A DNA stretch of 64,000 bases, taken from positions 310,001 to 374,000 of the forward strand of contig NZ_MBSS01000012.1 in the NCBI RefSeq assembly GCF_001695855.1, written 5' to 3'. Both the position numbers and the translations under genes were made by a program. Shown here one piece after another: positions 8,504 to 16,549 of this stretch; positions within the stretch are counted from its first letter, which is position 1; every line of letters starts with the position of its first letter. Origin of the DNA: Ensifer sp. LC163 (GTDB taxonomy: Bacteria > Pseudomonadota > Alphaproteobacteria > Rhizobiales > Rhizobiaceae). The notes below the pieces were generated by a model. That model was not told where the DNA came from, did not search any database, and worked only from the letters and a program-made list of their open reading frames with translations.

Positions 8504-9769
8504 CTACGAATGCTTTGCTGCTTGGCGCAGCGTAAACCTTGAATTGATGTCTGAGTTGAAGAAATGCTTCCGTTTAACCCAGACCAAACCCTCGTGCTTG
8601 GTGATGATGGCCACATCCACCGGGCCGCCGACTGTGGCCGACGGCTTCGTCACCTTCTCTTTCAACGATTGAAGAGTGATTAAGGTTTCCGCCAACTCGG
8701 CCATTTCGTCTACCGGCAACACGCTCAAGACACTTCGGAGCGGCAAAGAATGCTCTTTCCACGCTTTGTCAAGCACCGCATCTCCGATATTACTCGTCGC
8801 AGCTTGCATCAGGCCTTCTAGATCGTCAATTGCGTCAATTTTTCCGCCGCTTTTGTCGGCCACTTGGTGAGCAAATTCCGCGAGGTTCTCCGTCACTGTT
8901 ACCATCAATTGACCATACATCGGAACACTGAGGCCGAGATTGAACGTGTCGGTCATCTCAGTTTGTGCGAAAGCTGACAGCCATGCTGGGTTGTCATGAT
9001 CCAGGCGCTTGTCCGTTTTGCGGAGATGCAGGTGCTTCCCTCCGACTACTCCGCAAGACACATACTCGACCATCGACGGGAATATCTCATGGTCACCAAA
9101 TCCCGTTATGACCAGCCCAGTCGTACCCAGATTATCCTCTGGATGCTTCAAAATCTGCAAGAACGCGGTTTCCACTGCATGGGCCAAGTCTGATGGGGGC
9201 TCACACTGCATATATTCAGCGAACTCAGCGATCGTCTGAAGAATCGCTTCGCGATAATCGGCGACAATCTTGTCGACCAATTCTTGCTTCAAGCAGGGCG
9301 CTAACGGCACATCAACTAGTTCTGCGCGCTGCGCTTCGATCAGCGCATCAAGCCGCTCGCGTTGCAGGCCGTCTTCATCGTCAGATTTCGAAGCTGCCAT
9401 CCAACCGAAAATTTGGGCGCGAACGGGCCGGAGCAATTGGTCGGCTTGCACGCTCTCCGGAAAAAACCGCGGGTTGTCATCCAGGAACGAAAACAATTCC
9501 TCGGCATACTCTTCCACCGTGTTGAACGGCTTTTTGTCGAGATGCGTGCGGAAGCATTTCACGACGGTTTCCCACGGCACCTGAAGGATGTCGGCTGAAT
9601 CGAAAATCATCAGGCCAACCGGATGATGGTCGGAAAGCTGGAAAATCTTATTGGCGCCCTTAAAGTACCGCTCTTCCTTCTTTCCATCGACCCAGCGCGA
9701 AACCGTAGTCGCTGAATCCGCTGCCAGCACCACGGCCAAGCGGTTCATCATGCACACTTCAGCCGTCAT
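8504..9769 (-). CDS. HslV/proteasome-like Ntn-hydrolase, uncharacterised, 421 aa
   Basis: The start is fixed by AGGGGGAG just upstream of the ATG at 9,769, which makes Thr the second codon. After Met removal Thr1 would be the nucleophile. Counting from it, Asp17 falls in VVLAADSATT and Lys40 in YFKGANKIF, matching the HslV pattern (Thr1, Asp17, Lys33 in KGNVKK). HPVGLMIFDSADILQVPWE follows where HslV has its glycine-rich strand, and a second core block (TGLVITGFGDHEIFPSM) lies near residues 220-240. The chain is more than twice as long as HslV, with a helical insertion at residues ~90-215 and a C-terminal helical extension. It has no signal peptide. It lies on the late strand but in an accessory cassette ended by its own terminator. 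The fold is inferred; the function is unknown. Confidence 0.7.
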   Translation of the reverse strand: MTAEVCMMNRLAVVLAADSATTVSRWVDGKKEERYFKGANKIFQLSDHHPVGLMIFDSADILQVPWETVVKCFRTHLDKKPFNTVEEYAEELFSFLDDNPRFFPESVQADQLLRPVRAQIFGWMAASKSDDEDGLQRERLDALIEAQRAELVDVPLAPCLKQELVDKIVADYREAILQTIAEFAEYMQCEPPSDLAHAVETAFLQILKHPEDNLGTTGLVITGFGDHEIFPSMVEYVSCGVVGGKHLHLRKTDKRLDHDNPAWLSAFAQTEMTDTFNLGLSVPMYGQLMVTVTENLAEFAHQVADKSGGKIDAIDDLEGLMQAATSNIGDAVLDKAWKEHSLPLRSVLSVLPVDEMAELAETLITLQSLKEKVTKPSATVGGPVDVAIITKHEGLVWVKRKHFFNSDINSRFTLRQAAKHS

Positions 9770-9898
9770 TTGCTCCCCCTTGCAATTACAAGATGAGAGC
9801 ATGATTCGCCTCGAACGCCCAGACCGCCCGCTATCCGGGAGCTTGCATGTTCACCGAGATTTCGCTTTCATGCACGCATTCAACGAGGGGTGGTTTCG

Positions 9899-10039
9899 GT
9901 GGAACTCGACGAAGAGATTGAGCGCGGCGTTCGGCGGTTCATGGCCGAATATGGCGTCAGCCGCGAGGAGGCAATCAAGCGCATCCTTCGCGACTGGCTG
10001 ATCGGCAACCGCTATCTGGCTTTTGTCGACGAGGATTGA
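9899..10039 (+). CDS. Ribbon-helix-helix-like small protein, 46 aa
   Basis: It has a GTG start with GAGGGG about 8 bases upstream (another in-frame GTG at 9,890). The sequence pattern VELDEEIERGVRRFMAEYG, then SREEAIKRILRDWL, fits a short beta strand plus two helices, as in Arc/MetJ/CopG DNA-binding proteins. It is transcribed away from the Ntn hydrolase gene and may control this cassette. Confidence 0.55.
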   Translation: MELDEEIERGVRRFMAEYGVSREEAIKRILRDWLIGNRYLAFVDED

Positions 10040-10069
10040 GCAAAACCCGTTCTCGTGTATGTTGCTGCG

Positions 10070-10312
10070 ATGCAGATTGATCACGACCCAGACGAGCCGA
10101 AGATTGACCGCGGGCCGGGCCCTTGGCGCTGGGTGTTTCCGATACTTGCAGTCGGCTGGGCGGGCTATCTGCACGCCTTCACCTTCGATTGGACGTCGAT
10201 AGCCCTAGGCGCGGGAACCGGCGCAGTTATTATGGCATGGGCGATCGAGATCACTGGCAACAAGGTGCCTGAATCATGGCGCACCAAACCGCCCGGCTCC
10301 GGCCGCCTCTGA
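10070..10312 (+). CDS. Small membrane protein, 80 aa
   Basis: The polar N-terminus is followed by two hydrophobic segments (WVFPILAVGWAGYLHAF and IALGAGTGAVIMAWAIEI) and a basic tail. An upstream in-frame GTG at 10,055 would add five residues. The last 39 bases overlap the end of the convergent ejection-protein gene. It follows the ribbon-helix-helix gene by 30 bases and is probably co-transcribed with it. Confidence 0.55.
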   Translation: MQIDHDPDEPKIDRGPGPWRWVFPILAVGWAGYLHAFTFDWTSIALGAGTGAVIMAWAIEITGNKVPESWRTKPPGSGRL

Positions 10313-12253
10313 ACTGATCATCGAAGCGATCAAGCGGGCTCGCATCTGGTCGGCCCGCGACAACCGGCTGAGACCGCCGCTCAGTAGCTGCCGCGCAACT
10401 TCCGGCCTCGTCTCCATCAGAACCTGAGAAACCTGCTCGATGACGCGCGGTGGCATGCCTTGCGCTTCGCCGAGCAACCGGCGTCCGCCTTCCATGATCG
10501 CCCCTGGGACATCGCCACGAAACAGCTTTGACATAAGGCCCGGGTCAAATTTCGACATCTCTGCCGCGTCCGCGAGGTTGTCGGCCGTTCGCGACCCCCC
10601 GAGTGCCTGATTGGCGGTTTCGAACATGCGCTGTTCCCGCATGATTCGAGCGGCGAGCTGATCTGCGCGCCCAGGCCCAGCGAAGGCCGGAAACTCCGCG
10701 CCTGTCTTTGGCGTGACCAAGCCGCGCGCCTTGTTCGTGGTCGGCGACATCGAGGCGTTTTCGACCCGGGCGATCAGCGGGTCGACATAGCCCGCCCGGA
10801 ATCCTGATTGTTCTTCACCGGACATGCGATTGAAGGCCGGCACCGTATCATCGGCGCGCATGCGGCCAGACGCGGCGTTGCGGCCGGCATCGACTGCGTC
10901 GATAGCGCGGCTCTGCTGACGGAAGGTGTCGTTCGCCGCCCGGTACCCGGAGGACGAGTTCTCAAGCGCTTGGTCGAGCGCATTGTAAACGCCGCGCATG
11001 TCGTTTGCGACCTGCGGGTTCCGCTGCATCTGTTGGAACAGATCCGACTTGATGTTTAGGACCCGGTCAAAATCGACGAGCTGCTCGCCATCACGCTGCA
11101 GCTGGTCTCGAAGAGCCTGCAGACGCGGCCCGAGCGGCCCAACGCTTAGCGCGGTGTCTCCGAGAATCGGGTCGCGGCCGAGCAGGTTGTCGATTTCGTC
11201 GATCGCACCGTTGAGGTTGACAGCCCCCGCACCCTCTCTGGCCGCCGTATAGTTGGTGTTTCCTGTGGCAGTCCGCTGCGCAGTGAGTAATGCTGCCCGC
11301 TGCGCGGCGGTATCCGGTGCATCGAAGCCGTGGGCGAGGAAGTTCGACAGTCGATCGCCTTGCCCCGCTTGGCGCGCCTGCAGGGTCTCAACGACGGCCT
11401 GTCGTTCGTTGTTCGGCGTGCGCGCGACCGTCGACAGCATGCGCTGACCTGAGTTGCCCATGGCGTCCGCAACAGCATACATGCCCTGATCGTCAGCCTG
11501 CGAGCGGCCGAGCGCCGCGGCGATATCATCGACCGTCATGCCCGATCTACGCACGCCTTCGCCGATGGCTCGCTCGGCATATCGCTCTGGGAAAACACGC
11601 GCCATGAGCGGCGCCGCGAAGGGGGAAGCGACGCGCGAAACACCAGCAACGGCGGCCGGCGTCAGAGCACCGAGCGCAAGGCCCGTCGCAAGCCCGGTAA
11701 CACCCGACTTTACCCGACCCTCTGCGCCCTCACCGCTTCCAACGCCATGCAGGCCGCCCAGTACAGCGCCCTCGCCCGCAGAGGCAAGCGATACCCGGCC
11801 AAGCCCCGCCCCGCTATTGATCGCGTTCGCCGTCGGCGAGAGGCCACCCCGCATAAGCCTTGACCCCATCCAGAGGGCACCCGTAAGGTTGCCGGCAAGG
11901 TTTGCGCCAGGATTTTCCGCCGCAACAGCTTTGTCCTCGCCCCGAACCTCTTTCAGCGCCTCATTATAGGTGACGTCCGACTGCCACGGCAGCAGTTTGC
12001 CGCCGAGCCAGCGAGCGCCGGCTCCGACTTCATCCGCGAAACCAAACGAGGCCGTGTTCGCGATACCACGGCCGTAGGCATCGACGGCCCCGGTGACGCC
12101 ACCGTAAGCCGGTGAAGACGCCGATTGTGTCAACTCAGAAAGAGCCTGCCGCCCGTCAATCGACTGCTGGCTCTCCGGCGTGTTGTTCGCTTCAGCTTCG
12201 CGACGACGACGCGCGCGTGCAATGGCAAGCGCTTTCTGCTGTTCTGGTGTCAT
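10274..12253 (-). CDS. Internal virion / DNA ejection protein, 659 aa
   Basis: It is a large, Ala/Gly/Arg-rich protein without Cys. It has a charged helical N-terminus (MTPEQQKALAIARARRRREAE), several weakly hydrophobic glycine-rich stretches at residues ~90-220 that could insert in membranes, and a helical C-terminal half. It starts four bases before the upstream lysozyme gene ends. Size, composition and position before the fibre fit the ejection proteins that form a conduit for DNA in short-tailed phages. Confidence 0.65.
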   Translation of the reverse strand: MTPEQQKALAIARARRRREAEANNTPESQQSIDGRQALSELTQSASSPAYGGVTGAVDAYGRGIANTASFGFADEVGAGARWLGGKLLPWQSDVTYNEALKEVRGEDKAVAAENPGANLAGNLTGALWMGSRLMRGGLSPTANAINSGAGLGRVSLASAGEGAVLGGLHGVGSGEGAEGRVKSGVTGLATGLALGALTPAAVAGVSRVASPFAAPLMARVFPERYAERAIGEGVRRSGMTVDDIAAALGRSQADDQGMYAVADAMGNSGQRMLSTVARTPNNERQAVVETLQARQAGQGDRLSNFLAHGFDAPDTAAQRAALLTAQRTATGNTNYTAAREGAGAVNLNGAIDEIDNLLGRDPILGDTALSVGPLGPRLQALRDQLQRDGEQLVDFDRVLNIKSDLFQQMQRNPQVANDMRGVYNALDQALENSSSGYRAANDTFRQQSRAIDAVDAGRNAASGRMRADDTVPAFNRMSGEEQSGFRAGYVDPLIARVENASMSPTTNKARGLVTPKTGAEFPAFAGPGRADQLAARIMREQRMFETANQALGGSRTADNLADAAEMSKFDPGLMSKLFRGDVPGAIMEGGRRLLGEAQGMPPRVIEQVSQVLMETRPEVARQLLSGGLSRLSRADQMRARLIASMISSEAAGAGRFGAP

Positions 12254-14310
12254 TGGAAGAGTTTCCTTTCTTCCGGCGTCATGTATTTCCAGTCTTCCGG
12301 ATCGACACCAGCGGGCGCCTGGTCTGAGGATCTTGCGGCCGCATTGGGGCTTGGTCGCTGGACGTCAGGCTGCCCCGCGCCCTTGCCGATCTGCGTGCCA
12401 AGAGCCTGAATATCGCGCTCCTTCTGCTGGATGAAGGCACGCAGCAGAGCGGATTTCTCGGTCGGAGATTTATCGGCGTCACCAAGGGTTCGCGCCAGGC
12501 GAAGTCCTTCTTCGTTCGTGAACTGAGCTCCGAACGTGTCGCGAAGCAGGGGTAGGATCTGGTTGTCCACGATGGCGGTGTATTCAGCCCGGGCCACCGC
12601 TGCATCCCGCGGTTCCATGCCAAGTTGCCCGATACCGTAGTCAAGGGCACGGCCCGCCATCGTGTAGGTCGCGCCCTCGGCAAGCTGAGAAAGCCGATCT
12701 ACGACGCTATAAAGTCCCGGCATCTTGCTCGTGATGCTGTCGTACTCGGCTTGCTTCTCCGCCTGTACCTTGCCTTCCCCCGAGCCGATCGCCTTGTCCC
12801 TCTCGGCCTCACGATTTTGCTTCGGCGTCCGAGAGATCACATTCCCGGCCTGGTCCATCAGGATGGTTTCGGTTCCAGTATCAACGGTCCTCGTCGGGGG
12901 CGCAAAACTCTGCCCCTCACCGAGTTTGATAGGGCGGAACGTGCCCTTGTTTCCGATCTGGCCGTAGGCGATGGAGCCGTCTTCGTTCTGCACGGCGACC
13001 GGGTTACCAAAGAAGTTCTCTCCGCCCGTTTCGGCCTCGCGGTTCAACTTCTCGATCTGAGCGCGCCGGTAATCCAGGTCCATCTGATAGTTTGGGTCGC
13101 TCTGCTTCAAGCGCTGCTCGTAATCCTGCCGCTGGCGCCACTGCCGCTCCTCAAGCATCATCTGGGCCGTGGCCTTCTGCTCCGGCGACGAAAACGGATG
13201 CGTCAGGATCTGATAGAGCGTTGCCGGGTCTGGCCCCTCATCAAGCGGGGGCTGCGCCTGGGCCACTTGCACCGGCCCGGGTTGAGCTTCGGGCTGATTG
13301 GCCTGCTCTTGGCCGGGGAAACGAGCGGCATACTCCGGCGTCCGTTCGTAGGCGGCCACTTCGTCGGAGAGAGATTGCGGCGCGAATGGGGATGCCGAGG
13401 CGATGGCACCGCTACCGGCGCCGGCCATCGTCTGCGAGTTGACTGGCTGCAGCGAGCCGCCCTGCCCCATCGCGGTAACAGCTCCGGCGGCCGTGTTCGG
13501 CATGCCGATCGACGGATCGAGGCTCGCGACCTCGCGCGGCTGCTGCTGCCCCTGAAAACTCGGCAGGTAGGCGTTCGCCGACGCCATGCGGTTCGCAGCC
13601 TCGCCGCCGGGGCGATTATAGCCGGCGAACTTCCAGGCATTATTCATTAACTGCTGGGCTTCCTCGACGGACTTCGCGTTGTTCAAGGCGGTGATGAGGG
13701 CCGGGTTTTCCTGAAGGAAGAATTCGGCCTGAGTCGTCGGGCTGATCGCGCCTTGCTTTTCGCCCTTCTTCCCAGCGAAGGAATAGAGGTTGTTGAGGCG
13801 ATCATCGCGCCACGACATGATGCCGCCGGCAGTGCCCGCCTTGCCGCTTTCGCTCGGGTCACTCCATGCACGGTTGGCGTTCTGGGGCGAAAACCGGCTT
13901 TCAGCGTTGGCGGTCGAGGCCACAGCGGCGAGGCCATAAGGGTTTGTAACCCCGCCGCGCACCGTGTCCATGAAGGGTGAATAGACGTCACCACTGGTCG
14001 TGACAGGACCAGCCGCAACCGAACCGCCACCACTGCCAGACGACGGGGGCGACCCCATGATCTTGCTCGCCAGTTGACCGCGCAAACCGCTGCTGAACAG
14101 CGAATCAGCGCTCGCGCGCCCTTCCCTCTCCGCCTTATCGGCGCGGCGGTTCATAAAGCCGGCGGTGATCCCGGCGCCGAGTGCCGTCAGGCCCTCGCCT
14201 ACCGTCTTAGGTGCGCCTTGCGCGCCCATGATCGCCATGGCGAGCTCGCGCTTGCGCTTCAACGTTTCAGGGGTCTCGCCGGTATTGCCACCGAACAGGT
14301 ATCCGACCAT
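12250..14310 (-). CDS. Virion protein with phage tail lysozyme domain, 686 aa
   Basis: Residues ~125-265 carry a lysozyme-like block: VTNPYGLAAVASTANAESRF with the probable catalytic Glu, GTAGGIMSWRDDRL, then QAEFFLQENPALITALNNAKS and NNAWKFAGYNRPGG, as in phage tail/tip lysozymes. The remaining ~400 residues are Gln/Pro-rich linkers and helices. It probably travels in the particle, is ejected first and opens the cell wall locally. It overlaps both neighbouring genes by 1-4 bases. Confidence 0.75.
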   Translation of the reverse strand: MVGYLFGGNTGETPETLKRKRELAMAIMGAQGAPKTVGEGLTALGAGITAGFMNRRADKAEREGRASADSLFSSGLRGQLASKIMGSPPSSGSGGGSVAAGPVTTSGDVYSPFMDTVRGGVTNPYGLAAVASTANAESRFSPQNANRAWSDPSESGKAGTAGGIMSWRDDRLNNLYSFAGKKGEKQGAISPTTQAEFFLQENPALITALNNAKSVEEAQQLMNNAWKFAGYNRPGGEAANRMASANAYLPSFQGQQQPREVASLDPSIGMPNTAAGAVTAMGQGGSLQPVNSQTMAGAGSGAIASASPFAPQSLSDEVAAYERTPEYAARFPGQEQANQPEAQPGPVQVAQAQPPLDEGPDPATLYQILTHPFSSPEQKATAQMMLEERQWRQRQDYEQRLKQSDPNYQMDLDYRRAQIEKLNREAETGGENFFGNPVAVQNEDGSIAYGQIGNKGTFRPIKLGEGQSFAPPTRTVDTGTETILMDQAGNVISRTPKQNREAERDKAIGSGEGKVQAEKQAEYDSITSKMPGLYSVVDRLSQLAEGATYTMAGRALDYGIGQLGMEPRDAAVARAEYTAIVDNQILPLLRDTFGAQFTNEEGLRLARTLGDADKSPTEKSALLRAFIQQKERDIQALGTQIGKGAGQPDVQRPSPNAAARSSDQAPAGVDPEDWKYMTPEERKLFQ

Positions 14311-14573
14311 CAGAAAAGACCTCCATTGCGGTTGCCGGTGAGGAAATTGGCGAGACCAGTGCCGAGAGACAGTTTCGCGCCGCCGGGGGCCGCCGGGAAA
14401 GCGGCGTTCCGATTGGTAAGCCCTGCCGCGATGCCGGCGCCGAGCATGCCCGCGCCGCCGCCGATCGTCTGAGGCAGTGGCTGGCCGAGGATTTGAGCCC
14501 GAAGACGCGCCGCAAGCTGTTCGCGCTGGTCGCCGCCCGCCTGGGCGCCCTGATAGCCGGTGTATCCGTTCAT
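14310..14573 (-). CDS. Small glycine-rich virion protein, 87 aa
   Basis: The sequence is Gly/Ala-rich with a weak hydrophobic stretch (GGGAGMLGAGIAAGLTN). It overlaps its neighbours by one to four bases at both ends within the ejection-protein cluster. It is probably a minor internal virion component; I recognise no family. Confidence 0.55.
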   Translation of the reverse strand: MNGYTGYQGAQAGGDQREQLAARLRAQILGQPLPQTIGGGAGMLGAGIAAGLTNRNAAFPAAPGGAKLSLGTGLANFLTGNRNGGLF

Positions 14574-16099
14574 TTCTTCCTCCCGGCCAGAAACAAGGCG
14601 CCGTAGTTGACCTGCCTCATGCCATCAGAGCGGCGAGAGACGGCATCAGGACGCTTTTTCTCAACGTCCTGGGCCATGACGCCGATATGGCGCTTCCCGT
14701 CGTCGTGCTTGCCTCGATAGGCGTACTCGTAGAGGCCGTGTCCCTTGAGTTCCCCGACCTTCTTAACGTCCTTTTTCGCGCGTTTGTCCGACAGGCTGGC
14801 GAGTTGGCCGCCGAAGCCGAGCAAGCCGCCAATTAGACCGCCCGATTGCGCCTGCTTCTGTTGGTATGCGCCCAACCGGTTCTGGTAGTCCTGATTGACC
14901 AAGCCGGCATAATCGACGGTCGGGATACTCTGCCCCTGCGTCGGCACGAAATTAGGATTGCTGACCTGCGCACCAGAAAGCAGGCTCGAAATCTCGTTGA
15001 TCGGCTGGTTTCGCAGCGCGTACTGCTCATTGAGATACTGCGACCGCGCCTGGTCCTGGGCCGCAAGCTGGGCCTGCTGCGCATTGAATGTCTGGTCTTT
15101 GAGCGCGTTGTTCGCCGCTGTCTGGGTCTGGTTGTTCTGGTGCATCTGCTGGTTGGCGGAGTTCCCGAACGTCGCCGAGGCCAGGCCCTGATCGAACTTC
15201 TGCTGCTGCGCGGTGTTGTTCGCCTGCAGCTGTGCCTGGTTCTGGCCAAACTGCTGCTGCTGCGCGGCATTTGAGAACTGACCGCTCGACAGCATCTGAT
15301 TGTAGGCCTGCTGCTGGGCGTTGTTCCGGAAACCAGCCTGATCACGAGCGAGGCCGGCGAGACGAGATTGCTCCTGTCCTGCATTCAGGATCGCACCGAA
15401 CCGGGCGTCATTCTCCTGCCGCGTCGCCGCATCTATCGCGCGATTATAGGCCTCCGACCCGGGCTGCAGGCCCTGGTTTGCCAACTGCGTTTCAAGCGCG
15501 GATCGGCTCTGGGCAAGCTGCGGGTTCATCCGCTCCATCAGCGCGTTTTCATAGCGTGAGGTGTCGGCGCTGTAGTCGTACGTCTTGGTGATGTCTCCCG
15601 CGTTCCCCAATGACGTCTGGATCTTTCCGGCGTCAGCAATCGTGCTCTGCACGTTACCGGCATTGCCGAGGCTGGTTTGCAGGTTCGGTCCCGGTCCGTA
15701 CTGCGAATATTGCGGCAGTCCGATTTTGGACGGGTCACCGGCTGCCGGCGCGCCGTCCAGATTGAACGGCTTGCCCAGCAGATCCTGCAACCGTCCCGAC
15801 TGCGAGTTCGCGAGCTTCGACAGATTGAGCTCTGCGGCATCATTTTCCGTTTTGATGGCCTGCTGCCCTGGGGAAAGTGTCTGTGTCGCCGTCCATGTCG
15901 GCAGATCGTAGACGGCTCCGCTCATCGGGTCGGTCCACTTGTTGGTGCCGGTCTGCGAATAGGTCAGGCTGCCGTCGGGCGTCACCTGGTTGACGTTGCC
16001 AAGATAGCCATTGGCAATTGCCGTGCCGATGTTCGTTGACGTCTGAGCCGCCGCCGTTTCGCGCGGATCGGGAGCCTTCGGTGCTTTGCTTTTGCCCAT
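14570..16099 (-). CDS. Gln-rich virion protein with C-terminal S74-type chaperone domain, 509 aa
   Basis: Residues ~230-370 are extremely Gln/Asn/Ala-rich and helical. The final ~70 residues, starting at LSDKRAKKDV and running through GLYEYAYRGK, HIGVMAQDVEKKRPDAV and VNYGALF, are an S74 intramolecular-chaperone-like domain. Such domains help trimeric phage proteins fold and may then be cleaved off. This one sits on a protein encoded in the ejection/nozzle block rather than on the fibre. The N-terminus (MGKSKAPKAPDPRETAAAQ) resembles those of internal virion proteins in related phages. Confidence 0.7.
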   Translation of the reverse strand: MGKSKAPKAPDPRETAAAQTSTNIGTAIANGYLGNVNQVTPDGSLTYSQTGTNKWTDPMSGAVYDLPTWTATQTLSPGQQAIKTENDAAELNLSKLANSQSGRLQDLLGKPFNLDGAPAAGDPSKIGLPQYSQYGPGPNLQTSLGNAGNVQSTIADAGKIQTSLGNAGDITKTYDYSADTSRYENALMERMNPQLAQSRSALETQLANQGLQPGSEAYNRAIDAATRQENDARFGAILNAGQEQSRLAGLARDQAGFRNNAQQQAYNQMLSSGQFSNAAQQQQFGQNQAQLQANNTAQQQKFDQGLASATFGNSANQQMHQNNQTQTAANNALKDQTFNAQQAQLAAQDQARSQYLNEQYALRNQPINEISSLLSGAQVSNPNFVPTQGQSIPTVDYAGLVNQDYQNRLGAYQQKQAQSGGLIGGLLGFGGQLASLSDKRAKKDVKKVGELKGHGLYEYAYRGKHDDGKRHIGVMAQDVEKKRPDAVSRRSDGMRQVNYGALFLAGRKK

Positions 16100-16102
16100 A
16101 GT

Positions 16103-16549
16103 TTACCTCCGATTGACGGGATGCGCCCGCCAGTCGTCATCTGTCAGAGTGAACAGGATTTCCGCCTCGTCGCGACCGCGCAGGCGAGGAATGCGATAGG
16201 ACTTGAAGCCGAAGCGCTCGGCGATTGCGATCATGCAGGTATTGCGCTCGGAGACCCGCAAAACGACCATCTGGCAACCGATCTGATCGAAGGGATAGCC
16301 GAACATGGCTTTGAGCATCGGCCGAGTCAGCCAGCGCCGGCAGATTGAAGCCGACGAAAGCTCGATGACGCCGGCCTCGGGCGCGTAATTGTGGAACACG
16401 ACACCGGCCACCAGGCGCTCATCATCGATGAGCCCCAGCGTCGTGAAATTCTCCCAACCGCGTTCACAGCCCGGAATTTGACTGGCGACGAACGAAGCGA
16501 CGGCTTGGTTGATCTCGGGAGCGTGCTCCCCTCCCCAGACCAACGTCAT
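16103..16549 (-). CDS. GNAT-family acetyltransferase
   Basis: The protein has 148 aa with a GNAT outline: LVAGVVFHNY on strand 4, IELSSASICRRWLTRPML in place of the acetyl-CoA pyrophosphate loop, and the late NTCMIAIAERFGFKSYRIPR block. It is co-directional and overlaps the nozzle gene. Phage late operons often carry such a gene at this spot; the target is unknown and may be a virion or host protein. Confidence 0.75.
   Translation of the reverse strand: MTLVWGGEHAPEINQAVASFVASQIPGCERGWENFTTLGLIDDERLVAGVVFHNYAPEAGVIELSSASICRRWLTRPMLKAMFGYPFDQIGCQMVVLRVSERNTCMIAIAERFGFKSYRIPRLRGRDEAEILFTLTDDDWRAHPVNRR

Noticed and set aside
12625-13650. 341-codon frame opposite the lysozyme virion gene
   Set aside because: Arg/Leu-rich antisense translation with no recognisable domains, inside a well-supported late gene.
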